A DNA stretch of 64,000 nucleotides from Oleiagrimonas soli (lineage in GTDB: Bacteria; Pseudomonadota; Gammaproteobacteria; Xanthomonadales; Rhodanobacteraceae), in contig NZ_KN196470.1 in the NCBI RefSeq assembly GCF_000761445.1, positions 229,447 through 293,446 on the forward strand, given 5' to 3'. The notes under the pieces are model-generated. The model did not search any database and was not told the DNA's origin. It saw only the letters and a program-made list of their open reading frames with translations. The translations under genes were made by a program, and so were the position numbers. Below are positions 20,007-28,951 of this stretch, piece after piece. The first letter of the stretch is position 1. Every line of letters starts with the position of its first letter.

Positions 20007-20645
20007 ATGGCGAAACTCTATTTCTATTACTCGGCGATGAACGCCGGCAAGACCACCACGCTGCTGCAGAGCGCGTACAACTACCACGAGCGTGGCATGC
20101 GCACGCTGATCCTGACGCCGGCGCTGGACAACCGCTACGGCGAGGGCGTGGTGGCCTCGCGCATCGGCCTGAAGGCCAATGCGCGGCGCTTCGCCGGCAC
20201 TGCCGATCTGCTCGACATCGTGCGCAAGGACATCGCCGAGCGCGGCGACCTGCACTGCGTGCTGGTCGACGAGGCACAGTTCCTCAGCCGCGAACAGGCC
20301 TGGCAGCTGACCGACGTGGTCGACGAACTCGGCATCCCGGTGCTGGCCTACGGTCTGCGCACCGACTTCCGCGGCGACCTGTTCGAGGGCAGCCGGCATC
20401 TGCTGGCCTGGGCCGACAACCTGGAAGAGATCAAGACCATCTGCCACAGCGGTCGCAAGGCGACCATGGTGGTGCGCGTGGATGAACAGGGCCGTGCCGT
20501 CAGCGACGGTCCGCAGGTTGAGATCGGCGGCAACGACCGTTATGTCTCCGTGAGCCGCGCCGAATTCAAGAAGATCATGGCCGGCGAGGGCCGCGTCGAG
20601 CTGCAGCAGAGCGTGCTGCCGCTGGGCGAGCGGTCCGACGACTGA
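20007..20645 (+). CDS. tdk: Thymidine kinase (type II), degenerate zinc site
   Basis: A 212-residue protein matching bacterial Tdk: P-loop [12 protein letters not shown] near residues 8-20, VLVDEAQFL (catalytic Glu region), AYGLRTDF, and the lasso region GGNDRYVSV. It phosphorylates thymidine with ATP for pyrimidine salvage. The zinc-binding site of the family normally uses four Cys/His ligands. Here the first block reads TICHSG and the second SVSRAEF, so by comparison with my recollection of the E. coli protein most ligands are replaced by Ser/Glu. The ATG at 20007 starts at MAKLYFYY, the usual N-terminus. It is followed by a hypothetical gene after 23 bases. Confidence 0.94.
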   Translation: MAKLYFYYSAMNAGKTTTLLQSAYNYHERGMRTLILTPALDNRYGEGVVASRIGLKANARRFAGTADLLDIVRKDIAERGDLHCVLVDEAQFLSREQAWQLTDVVDELGIPVLAYGLRTDFRGDLFEGSRHLLAWADNLEEIKTICHSGRKATMVVRVDEQGRAVSDGPQVEIGGNDRYVSVSRAEFKKIMAGEGRVELQQSVLPLGERSDD

Positions 20646-20668
20646 CCTGCCATTCAACGGAGCCGAAG

Positions 20669-21448
20669 ATGAGCGATACGCAAACCACCGCCGGCGACTG
20701 GCCGCGCCCCTACTGGTCGGCCAACGACGAGCACGCGGTGCTGCTGTTCTTCATCTTCGGTGCGTTCGACAAGGATCTGCGCATCCCCGCGGCGCGCCAC
20801 GGCAGCAAGGGCCTGCCCGAGGGCATCGAGCTGTTCCGCTACCCGCGAGAAACGCTGGAACAGTGGGAAGGTTATCCGTTGCACGGCGCGCTGGGCGAGA
20901 TGCTGCGGCAGGATCATCCGACCGCGTTCGAGGCCGCGCAGGCCGCACCGGAAGTGCTCAGCGTGCGTGGGCGGCTGGCCGATGCGTCGAGCCTGGACTA
21001 CCTGCGCGACACGCTCGGCGTGATCGCCGGGCTGATGGACATCGGCGGGGTGGCCGTGGCCGATCCGCAGATTCTGAGCCTGTTCGACGGCGAAGGTTGG
21101 CGCGAGCGCTTCATCGTCGAAGGCGGCGCGCCGCCGCGCAGCCACGTGCTGATCCTGTGCAACCCGGATACGGACGCCGGCGGCGACACGGCCTGGGTGC
21201 GCACGCGCGGCATGCGCAAGTTCGGCCGGCCCGACGTCAGCATCCGCGGCGTGCCGGGCAAACAGACCGACGCGGCCGGCGAACTGTGCCTGCGCCTGGT
21301 CGAGATGCAGGCGATGGGCGCGCAGTTCAGCGACGGTCAGGAGCTGGAGATCGACGGCCTGCCCACCGCGCTCAAGGCGCGGCGTGCAGGCAGTCTCGAA
21401 GACCCGCACTTCAACAACACCCACGTGCGTTTCGACTGGCCGGTCTAG
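20669..21448 (+). CDS. Conserved hypothetical protein
   Basis: A 259-residue soluble protein that I do not recognise with confidence. It opens with aromatic-rich text (DWPRPYWSANDEHAVLLFF) and has a middle block GVIAGLMDIGGVAVADPQIL, reminiscent of DUF4261-type proteins. It has no signal peptide or membrane segment. A later part reads MRKFGRPDVSIRGVPG. Codon use matches the GC-rich neighbours. It lies 23 bases after tdk and 8 bases before the methyltransferase gene, so the three are probably one transcript. AGCCGAAG before the ATG is a weak ribosome binding site. Confidence 0.75.
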   Translation: MSDTQTTAGDWPRPYWSANDEHAVLLFFIFGAFDKDLRIPAARHGSKGLPEGIELFRYPRETLEQWEGYPLHGALGEMLRQDHPTAFEAAQAAPEVLSVRGRLADASSLDYLRDTLGVIAGLMDIGGVAVADPQILSLFDGEGWRERFIVEGGAPPRSHVLILCNPDTDAGGDTAWVRTRGMRKFGRPDVSIRGVPGKQTDAAGELCLRLVEMQAMGAQFSDGQELEIDGLPTALKARRAGSLEDPHFNNTHVRFDWPV

Positions 21449-21456
21449 GCTGAATT

Positions 21457-22212
21457 ATGCAAACGTTACACAGGTTGCGCATGGCGTTGCGACTGTTGAA
21501 ACCGACGGAATGCCGCGTGGGCTGGTGGGACTGCCCGGTTTGCGGTAACCGCTTGCATGTGAAGCTGAGCGAGAATGAATTGGCGGTGCGCTGCGTGCGC
21601 TGCCGCGCTTCGGCCGTCAGTGAATCCATCATTGGAGTACTCGTCGAGCAGCTACCCGCTCTTGATCGATACGCAGCACTTGAGCTTTCCTCACGTGGGG
21701 TGCTTGCGGGCTGGCTGCGCAATCGTGTCGCCTCGCTGCAGCTCAGCGAATGGATGCCGGACCACCCCTTGGGTGCCATCATCGATGGCGTGCGTAATGA
21801 GGACGTTCAACGACTGACCTTCGCCAATGCCTCATTCGACCTGGTTACCTCGACCGAGGTCTTCGAGCATGTGGCCGACGATGCGCGCGGTTTTTCCGAG
21901 GTCCATCGCGTGTTGCGCCCGGGAGGAGCGTTCGTGTTCACGGTGCCGTTGATGGATCGGCCTGACACGCACGAGCGTGCGCGTCTGCACGAGGGCCGGA
22001 TCGAACACGTGGACACGCCCGAGTATCACGACGACTCCTTTGCCGGGACGGACCGCGTGCTGTGCTTTCGCAATTACGGACTCGATATCGTCGATCGCCT
22101 ATGCGCCGCCGGATTCGAGCGAGTCCGCATCGTGACGCCGTCCATATCGATGCTGGGACATGCGCGCAGGGTGTTGGTCGCTCGCAAGACCGAATGCATG
22201 CGAGACGGCTGA
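21457..22212 (+). CDS. SAM-dependent methyltransferase with N-terminal zinc ribbon
   Basis: A 251-residue protein. An N-terminal CPVCGNRL...CVRC pair forms a likely zinc ribbon (about residues 26-50). The methyltransferase part has an unusual motif I (YAALELSSRG in place of GxGxG), then FDLVTSTEVFEHVADD and HRVLRPGGAFVFTVPL, both typical of Methyltransf_11 proteins. A group with this ELSSRG text occurs beside polysaccharide genes, but none is next to this gene. Base composition is lower in GC than the flanking genes, which hints at acquisition. The substrate is unknown. It is in tandem with the hypothetical gene 8 bases upstream. Confidence 0.82.
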   Translation: MQTLHRLRMALRLLKPTECRVGWWDCPVCGNRLHVKLSENELAVRCVRCRASAVSESIIGVLVEQLPALDRYAALELSSRGVLAGWLRNRVASLQLSEWMPDHPLGAIIDGVRNEDVQRLTFANASFDLVTSTEVFEHVADDARGFSEVHRVLRPGGAFVFTVPLMDRPDTHERARLHEGRIEHVDTPEYHDDSFAGTDRVLCFRNYGLDIVDRLCAAGFERVRIVTPSISMLGHARRVLVARKTECMRDG

Positions 22213-22225
22213 CAGCTGACGCCCC

Positions 22226-23038
22226 TCAGCGCTGGCAGGCGGCGCACCAGAAGGTGTTGCGCTGGCCCAGCATGCGGCTGCGGATCGGCGCGCCGCAGCT
22301 GCGGCAGGGTTCGCCGTCGCGGCCGTAGACCATCAGTTCCTGCTCGAAATAACCCGGCGCGCCGTCTGGCGCGAGGAAGTCGCGCAAGGTGGTGCCGCCG
22401 CGTTCGATGGCGTGCGCGAGGATGCGCTGGATGGCGTCGACCAGCGCCGCGTAGCGTTCGCGCGACACGCGTCCCGCCGCGCGCGCCGGGTGGATGCCGG
22501 CTGCGAACAGCGCTTCGCTGGCGTAGATGTTGCCCACGCCGACGACCACGGCCTGGTCCATGATGAAGGTCTTCACCGCGCTGCGTCGTCCGCGCGACAG
22601 GTGCCACAGCAGGTCGCCGTCGAAGGCGTCCGAGAGTGGCTCCGGACCGAGTTCGGCCAGCAGCGGATGCACCTCGCCGGGCGGCTGCCACAGCAGGCAG
22701 CCGAAGCGGCGCGGATCGGTGAAGCGCAGCGCCTGGCCCGAATCCAGCAGCAGGTCGTAGTGATCGTGGCGGCCCAGCGGCGTGTCCGGCGGCAGCACGC
22801 GCAGCATGCCGGACATGCCCAGGTGCAGCAGCGCACTGCCGGCTTCGGTCTGCAGCAGCAGGTACTTGGCGCGGCGCGTGACGGCGTCGATGGTGCGGCC
22901 GGGCAGGCGCTCGCCGATCGCGGCCGGAATCGGCCAGCGCAGATCGGGGCGGCGCAGCGTCACGCGCTCGATGCGGCGACCGGTCAGGTGCGGCGCGATC
23001 CCGCGGCGGGTGGTTTCGACTTCGGGCAATTCGGGCAT
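22226..23038 (-). CDS. mutM: Formamidopyrimidine-DNA glycosylase
   Basis: A 270-residue protein, the standard Fpg length. The N-terminus [13 protein letters not shown] supplies the catalytic Pro (after Met removal) and Glu. The middle contains the helix-two-turn-helix block [14 protein letters not shown]. The C-terminus has the zinc finger CRSC...CAAC ending CQR. It removes 8-oxoguanine and formamidopyrimidines and cuts the abasic site (AP lyase). It is convergent with the methyltransferase gene and divergent from the carboxypeptidase gene, separated from it by about 136 bases. Confidence 0.97.
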   Translation of the reverse strand: MPELPEVETTRRGIAPHLTGRRIERVTLRRPDLRWPIPAAIGERLPGRTIDAVTRRAKYLLLQTEAGSALLHLGMSGMLRVLPPDTPLGRHDHYDLLLDSGQALRFTDPRRFGCLLWQPPGEVHPLLAELGPEPLSDAFDGDLLWHLSRGRRSAVKTFIMDQAVVVGVGNIYASEALFAAGIHPARAAGRVSRERYAALVDAIQRILAHAIERGGTTLRDFLAPDGAPGYFEQELMVYGRDGEPCRSCGAPIRSRMLGQRNTFWCAACQR

Positions 23039-23174
23039 GCACGGGTTATGCGGCCTGCGTCGCCGATACGCAAGCGAAGCGTGACTTCATGCCCATGGGG
23101 CGCGCGCATTCGAGGCGTATGCTGACGCGATGACCGCGTTCGCGGCCGTCCCCCGTCCATCGTAGGAGAACTTC

Positions 23175-24752
23175 ATGCGTACACTCGCATCCTGGGCCGC
23201 GTTGACCGCGCTGTGCCTGTGCGCAACGCCGCTCGTCGCCAGCGCCAAGGACACCAAGGCGAACACGGACGCGTCCGCGCCCGACGCCGCGCTCGCCACG
23301 CCGCAGCGTTCGACCACCAGCGGCAGCGTCACCGTCGAAGGCAAGCGCATCGACTACACCGCCGTGGCCGGCACCATCGTCCTGCACGGCAAGGGCGACG
23401 ACGAAAACACGCCGACTGCCAGCCTCTTCTACGTGGCCTACTTCAAGAAGGGCGTCGATCCGAGCAAGCGTCCGATCACCTTCCTGTACAACGGCGGCCC
23501 GGGCTCGGCCTCGGTCTGGCTGCACATGGGCGCGTTCGGACCGCGCCGCGTGGAAACCAGCGATCACACCCACACGCCGGCCGCGCCGTACAAGCTGGTC
23601 AACAACGACTACAGCCTGCTCGATGCCAGCGACCTGGTGTTCATCGACGCGCCGGGCACCGGCTTCTCGCGCCTGATCGCGCAGACCGACAAGGACAAGC
23701 GCGACGAGCTGATGAAGAAGCGCGCCAAGCAGTTCTACAGCGTCGACGGCGACGGCCAGGCGTTCGCGCAGTTCGTCACCCGTTTCCTTTCCACCTACGA
23801 CCGCTGGAACTCGCCCAAGTACCTGTTCGGCGAAAGCTACGGCACCACGCGTTCGGCGGTGCTGTCGGACATTCTCACCAACAACGACTCGGTCGACCTC
23901 AACGGCGTGGTGCTGCTGTCGCAAATCCTCAGCTTCGACAACAGCCCGGACAGCCCGTCGGACAACCCCGGCGTCGACCAGCCCTACGTGCTGGCGCTGC
24001 CGACCTACGCCGCGACGGCGTGGTACCACCACAAGCTGCCGCAGCCGCCGGCCGATCTGCCGACGCTGATGAAGCAGGTCGAGGCGTTCGCGACCGGCGA
24101 ATACAGCCAGGCGCTGGCCGCCGGTGCGACGCTGGATGCGGCGCGCAAGCAGGCCGTGGCCGAGAAGCTGCATCAGTTCACCGGTCTGCCGACGGCGTAC
24201 CTGGTGAAGGCCGATCTGCGCGTCAGCGGCCCGATGTTCGAGCATGAGCTGCTGAGCGCCGACGACGACTCGACCGGTCGTCTGGACACGCGCTTCGCCG
24301 GTCCGAGCATGGACCCGATGAGCAAGACCATCGAGTACGACCCGCAGTCCTCGGCCATCAGCTCGGCCTACGTGGCGACCTTCAACGACTACGTGCGACA
24401 GACCCTGAAGTTCGGCAAGGGCCGGCACTACCGTCTGTTCGCCGGCTTCGACCACTGGGACTTCACGCACAATCACAACCAGCAGTCGCTCAACGTCATG
24501 ACCGATCTGGCCGAGGCGATGAAGGCCAACCCGGACATGAAGGTGATGATGAACGGCGGTTACTACGACATGGCCACGCCGTTCTTCGCCGCCGAGTACG
24601 AGCTGAACCATCTGCCGATGCCGCAGCGGCTGCAGAAGAACATCTCGGTGCATCTGTACGAGTCGGGCCACATGGTCTACGCGCATCTGCCGTCGCTGAA
24701 GAAGCTGCACGACAACGTGGCGGCGTTCATCCGCGCCACCGACCACGGCTGA
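23175..24752 (+). CDS. Secreted serine carboxypeptidase (peptidase family S10)
   Basis: A 525-residue protein with a signal peptide (WAALTALCLCATPLVASA) and the S10 layout: oxyanion block YNGGPGSASVWLHMG, nucleophile elbow FGESYGT (Ser221), and catalytic His in ESGHMVY near the C-terminus. These enzymes release C-terminal amino acids from peptides at acidic pH, and the bacterial members are secreted. The ATG at 23175 is preceded by GTAGGAGA. It stands upstream of the mannosidase run, with an 85-base gap to the GH2 gene. Shared transcription is possible, and it would suit a role in digesting glycoproteins, but that is inference. Confidence 0.93.
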   Translation: MRTLASWAALTALCLCATPLVASAKDTKANTDASAPDAALATPQRSTTSGSVTVEGKRIDYTAVAGTIVLHGKGDDENTPTASLFYVAYFKKGVDPSKRPITFLYNGGPGSASVWLHMGAFGPRRVETSDHTHTPAAPYKLVNNDYSLLDASDLVFIDAPGTGFSRLIAQTDKDKRDELMKKRAKQFYSVDGDGQAFAQFVTRFLSTYDRWNSPKYLFGESYGTTRSAVLSDILTNNDSVDLNGVVLLSQILSFDNSPDSPSDNPGVDQPYVLALPTYAATAWYHHKLPQPPADLPTLMKQVEAFATGEYSQALAAGATLDAARKQAVAEKLHQFTGLPTAYLVKADLRVSGPMFEHELLSADDDSTGRLDTRFAGPSMDPMSKTIEYDPQSSAISSAYVATFNDYVRQTLKFGKGRHYRLFAGFDHWDFTHNHNQQSLNVMTDLAEAMKANPDMKVMMNGGYYDMATPFFAAEYELNHLPMPQRLQKNISVHLYESGHMVYAHLPSLKKLHDNVAAFIRATDHG

Positions 24753-24837
24753 GCGGGATGACTGCGGGTTGAGGCTCCGGCGTCCCGACGCACCACGTTC
24801 CGACGGGCGGCATGGCACGCGCCGCCCGTCGGCCAGC

Positions 24838-27480
24838 ATGCGCAGGGGCCTCGCCTTGCTGGTCGCGCTGGCGGCCCTGTTGTCGGGATCGCCGTCGTGG
24901 GCCGCGACGCACGCGCAGACGCTCGACCGCGGCTGGCAGCTGCGGTTGGCGCCGAACGACGCCCATGCCGCGCGCCATCCCGCCGCCGCGCGCTGGCTGT
25001 CGGCGACGGTGCCCGGCACCGTGCAGACCGACCTGATCGCCGCCGGTCTCACGCCCGATCCGTATCTCGGTCGCAACGAAGCGGCGATCCAGTGGGTGGG
25101 ACTTGCCGACTGGCAGTACCGTCTGCGCTTCCGCGTCGATCCGTCCGTGCAGCAGCGGCGCCACGTCGATCTGGTGCTGGACGGACTCGACACCTTCGCC
25201 GAGGTGTCGCTCAACGGTCACCGCTTGCTGCGCGCGGACAACATGTTCCGCCGCTGGCGCGTGCCGGCGAAGGCCTGGCTGCGCGACGGCGAGAACACGC
25301 TGGTGGTCAATGTGCACTCGCCGATCCGCCGCGTGCAGCGTTGGCTGAAGAAGCAGCCGTACGCCTTGCCCGGCGAATTCGATTCGGCCTTCGGCGACGA
25401 ACCGAAGGGCCGGCAGAGCGCCAACTACGTGCGCAAGGCGGCCTATCAGTACGGCTGGGACTGGGGGCCGCGCATCGTCACCGAGGGCATCTGGCAGCCG
25501 GTGCGCCTGGAGGGTTGGGATCGTCTGCGCGTGGCCGATCTGCACATCGCGCAGCCGTCGGTCGACGCGGACGCCGCGCAGTTGCGCGCGCAGGTGACCG
25601 TGCAGACGGCCGCTGCCGGCACGGTGCAGGTGCGCGTCGACGCGCTGGCGCCGGACGGTCGGCGCGTGGCGCGGGCAGCGCGCACGCTGACGTTGACGAC
25701 GGGCAGGCACACCGTCGATCTGCCGTTGACGATTGCGCATCCGCAGCGCTGGTATCCGGCCGGCTACGGCGCGCAGCCGCTGTACCGCTTCGTCGCCCAC
25801 GTGCGCGAGGGCGACGGCGACGACCACGTCGCGCGCCGCACCACCGGCCTGCGTCGCATCGAGCTGCGGCAGCGCAAGGATCGCTGGGGCCGTTCGTTCG
25901 CCTTCGTCGTCAACGGCATCCCGGTGTTCGCCAAGGGCGCCAATCTGGTGCCGTTCGACAGCTTTCCGCCGCGTGTGACGACGGCGCGCATGCGGCGTCT
26001 GCTCGACGACGCCCGCGCCGCGCACATGAACATGCTGCGCGTATGGGGCGGCGGCTATTACCTGCCCGATGCGTTCTACGCGATGGCCGACCGTCGCGGC
26101 CTGCTGATCTGGCAGGACTTCATGTTCGGCGGCGCGATTCCGCCCTATGACGCCGCGTTCCGTGCCAACGTGCGCGTCGAGGCCGAACAGCAGGTGCGGC
26201 GGCTGCGCGATCATCCGTCCATCGCGCTGTGGTCGGGCAACAACGAGGTGCGCACCAGTTGGGAAACCTGGGGCGACCGGCTGACTTTCCAGCGCGCGAT
26301 TTCCGCCGCCGAGCGCACGCGCATCGACCAGGGCATGCGCACGCTGTTCGGCCGCGTGCTGCGCGACGTGGTCGCGCGCGAGGACGTCGACGTGCCGTAC
26401 TGGCCCGGTTCGCCGTTCAGCGCCGCCGGCGAACCGGCCAACGCGGACGACAGCGGCGACACGCATTTCTGGAACGTGTGGTCGGGCGACGCCGCGCCGA
26501 TCGAGGATTACCTCGACGTCACGCCGCGCTTCCTGTCCGAATACGGCCTGCAGTCGCTGCCGGTGATGGTGACCGTGCGCGCCTTCGCCGGCGACGGGCC
26601 GCTGGATGCCGAATCGCCGGTGCTGCGCGCGCATCAGAAATACGACGGCGGCAACGGCAACCGGCGTCTGCTGGCCTACGTGAAGCGCAACTACGGCGCG
26701 CCCGGCGACTTCGCCGATTTGGTCTACCTGAGCCAGGCGATGCAGGCCGAGGGCATCCGTCTGGCCGCCGAGCATCTGCGTGCCTCGCGACCGCGCACCA
26801 TGGGTTCGCTGTACTGGCAACTCAACGACGTCTGGCCCGGTGCGTCGTGGTCGAGCGTCGACGTGTACGGGCGCTGGAAGGCGCTGCAGTTCGCCGCGCG
26901 GCGTTTCTATGCGCCATTGCTGCTGGCCGCGTTGCGACATCACGACGTCACTCGCGTGACGTTGGTGTCGGATCGCCTGCAGCCGACGCCGCTGCGTTGG
27001 CGATGGCGGGTCATGGATTTCCGCGGTCATGTGCTGCGTTCCGGCGGCGGGGCGGTGATGGCCGCGCCGACGTCGGCCACGCCGCTGGCCCGTTACACCG
27101 ACGCTGCACTGCTGCACGGCGCCGATCCGCGCACGCATATGGTGGTGTTCGAGCTGCTGGAGGGCCAGCGCACGGTCGCGCGTAATCTGGTGTTCTTCGG
27201 CAAGCCGCGCACGCTGCAGCTCCCGCTGCCGAAGCTGACCGTGCAGTGGAGTCGCGATGCCGACGGCGCGGTGCTGCGCCTGCACACCGACACTTTGGCG
27301 CGGGCGGTGTGGATCGACGTCGGTGACCCCGACGCGGTGCTCTCGGACAACGCTTTCAACCTGCTGCCCGGCGAAACGCGCATCGTGCACGTGCGCAGCG
27401 CGCACGACCTCGCTACGCTCGAACGGGCGCTGACGCTGCGCGACCTGGCCGACGTGATGAAGCGGGATGCCACGCCATGA
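24838..27480 (+). CDS. Glycoside hydrolase family 2 beta-mannosidase, secreted
   Basis: An 880-residue protein with a signal peptide (LALLVALAALLSGSPSWA). It has the GH2 order: a jelly-roll sugar-binding domain (RGWQLRLAPNDAHAA, VPGTVQTDL), an immunoglobulin-like domain, then a TIM barrel with GNNEV (acid/base Glu about residue 470) and LSEYGLQS (nucleophile Glu about residue 568). A beta-sandwich follows at the C-terminus. The motif KRQSANYVRKAAYQYGWDWG-like region is typical of mannosidases. It should cleave terminal beta-1,4-mannose, for example the core mannose of N-glycans. The ATG at 24838 directly precedes the signal. GH125 and GH92 genes follow closely. Confidence 0.94.
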   Translation: MRRGLALLVALAALLSGSPSWAATHAQTLDRGWQLRLAPNDAHAARHPAAARWLSATVPGTVQTDLIAAGLTPDPYLGRNEAAIQWVGLADWQYRLRFRVDPSVQQRRHVDLVLDGLDTFAEVSLNGHRLLRADNMFRRWRVPAKAWLRDGENTLVVNVHSPIRRVQRWLKKQPYALPGEFDSAFGDEPKGRQSANYVRKAAYQYGWDWGPRIVTEGIWQPVRLEGWDRLRVADLHIAQPSVDADAAQLRAQVTVQTAAAGTVQVRVDALAPDGRRVARAARTLTLTTGRHTVDLPLTIAHPQRWYPAGYGAQPLYRFVAHVREGDGDDHVARRTTGLRRIELRQRKDRWGRSFAFVVNGIPVFAKGANLVPFDSFPPRVTTARMRRLLDDARAAHMNMLRVWGGGYYLPDAFYAMADRRGLLIWQDFMFGGAIPPYDAAFRANVRVEAEQQVRRLRDHPSIALWSGNNEVRTSWETWGDRLTFQRAISAAERTRIDQGMRTLFGRVLRDVVAREDVDVPYWPGSPFSAAGEPANADDSGDTHFWNVWSGDAAPIEDYLDVTPRFLSEYGLQSLPVMVTVRAFAGDGPLDAESPVLRAHQKYDGGNGNRRLLAYVKRNYGAPGDFADLVYLSQAMQAEGIRLAAEHLRASRPRTMGSLYWQLNDVWPGASWSSVDVYGRWKALQFAARRFYAPLLLAALRHHDVTRVTLVSDRLQPTPLRWRWRVMDFRGHVLRSGGGAVMAAPTSATPLARYTDAALLHGADPRTHMVVFELLEGQRTVARNLVFFGKPRTLQLPLPKLTVQWSRDADGAVLRLHTDTLARAVWIDVGDPDAVLSDNAFNLLPGETRIVHVRSAHDLATLERALTLRDLADVMKRDATP

Positions 27481-27511
27481 ACCGTTCCCCGTCGAACCCG
27501 AGGAGGGCCGC

Positions 27512-28951
27512 ATGACCGACCGCCGCGACTTCCTGCGCCTGCTGGGCACGGCGACCGCGTCCGGTTTGTTCGCCGGTTCGCTGCCGCGTGTGGCCCGCGC
27601 CGCGGCCGCGAGTTATCCGAACCGGCGTCCGCCGCCGTCTGCGCGTCGTTTCCGCAGCGCCGCGGTCGAGCGCACGCTGAAGCGGGTCAAGGCCGGCATC
27701 GGCGACCCGAAGCTCGCGGCCCTGTTCGAGAACTGCTACCCGAACACGCTCGACACCACTGTGTTCACCGGCACGCTGGACGGCAAGCCCGACACCTTCG
27801 TCATCACCGGCGACATCGATGCGATGTGGCTGCGCGACTCCTCCGCGCAGGTGCACCCGTACCTGTCGCTGGCGCGCGAGGACGCCGATCTGCGCCGCCT
27901 GTTCCGCGGCCTGATCCATCGGCAGGCGCGCTGCATCCGTCTGGACCCGTACGCCAACGCCTTCCTGCGCGATGCCGACGCCAAGCCGCTGTCCTGGGCC
28001 GTGCACGACACCCCGGCGCTGAAGCATGGCGTGGGCGAGCGCAAGTGGGAAATCGACTCGCTGTGCTACCCGATCCGTCTGGCGCACGGCTACTGGCGCG
28101 CCACCGGCGACGCCACGCCGTTCGACGACGACTGGCGCGCGGCGATGCATCAGGTGCTCGACACTTTCCGCCAGCAGCAGCGCCTGCACGGACCGGGTCC
28201 GTATCGCTATCACCGCCCGTCCGACCGCGCCTCGGAAAGCGTGCCGCGCGACGGCCTGGGCGCGCCGACGCGGCCCAACGGCATGATCCACGCCGCGTTT
28301 CGTCCGTCGGACGACGCCTGCGTGTATCCGCTGAACGTGCCCGGCAACCTGTTCGCGGCGGTCGCGCTGCGCCAGCTGGCGATGATGAGCCGCAGCCTGC
28401 ACCGCGACACGGCGTTCGCCGACGACTGCGAGGCGATGGCGAAGCAGGTCGAGACCGCGACCCACCGCGACGGCCGCATCGGCGATGCGCACGGCCACGG
28501 CACCTGGGCCTACGAGATCGACGGTCGCGGCCACCAGCTGTTCATGGACGACGCCAACGTGCCCAGCCTGCTCGGCCTGTCGTACCTGGGCGTGTGCCGT
28601 CGCGACGATCCGCTGTACCGGCGCACGCGGGCGAAGGTGTGGAGCGCCGCCAATCCGTACTTCTTCCACGGTCGCGCCGCCGAAGGCATCGGCGGTCCGC
28701 ACGAGGGGCCGCGCATGATCTGGCCGATGGCCATCGTCATGCGTGCGCTGACCAGCGAGGACGACGCCGAGATTCGTCAGTGCCTGCGCTGGCTGCGCGA
28801 CACCGACGCCGGCACCGGCTTCATGCACGAGGCGTTCGATCAGGACGACCCCAAGCATTTCACCCGCGCCTGGTTCGCCTGGGCCAACACCTTGTTCGGC
28901 GAACTGATCGTCGAGCTGCACCGACATCGCCCGCAGCTGCTGCGGACCTGA
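27512..28951 (+). CDS. GH125 exo-alpha-1,6-mannosidase, Tat-exported
   Basis: A 479-residue protein of the former DUF1237 family. The leader MTDRRDFLRLLGTATASG carries a twin-arginine motif. The (alpha/alpha)6-barrel text includes GDIDAMWLRDSSAQVHPY and the C-terminal GTGFMHEAFDQDDP and FAWANTLFGEL, all characteristic of GH125. The enzyme removes non-reducing alpha-1,6-mannose, an inverting reaction. The ATG at 27512 has GAGGAGGGC just upstream; 31 bases separate it from the GH2 stop. Next to GH2 and GH92 mannosidases, it completes a set able to dismantle high-mannose N-glycans or mannan in the periplasm or outside. Confidence 0.94.
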   Translation: MTDRRDFLRLLGTATASGLFAGSLPRVARAAAASYPNRRPPPSARRFRSAAVERTLKRVKAGIGDPKLAALFENCYPNTLDTTVFTGTLDGKPDTFVITGDIDAMWLRDSSAQVHPYLSLAREDADLRRLFRGLIHRQARCIRLDPYANAFLRDADAKPLSWAVHDTPALKHGVGERKWEIDSLCYPIRLAHGYWRATGDATPFDDDWRAAMHQVLDTFRQQQRLHGPGPYRYHRPSDRASESVPRDGLGAPTRPNGMIHAAFRPSDDACVYPLNVPGNLFAAVALRQLAMMSRSLHRDTAFADDCEAMAKQVETATHRDGRIGDAHGHGTWAYEIDGRGHQLFMDDANVPSLLGLSYLGVCRRDDPLYRRTRAKVWSAANPYFFHGRAAEGIGGPHEGPRMIWPMAIVMRALTSEDDAEIRQCLRWLRDTDAGTGFMHEAFDQDDPKHFTRAWFAWANTLFGELIVELHRHRPQLLRT

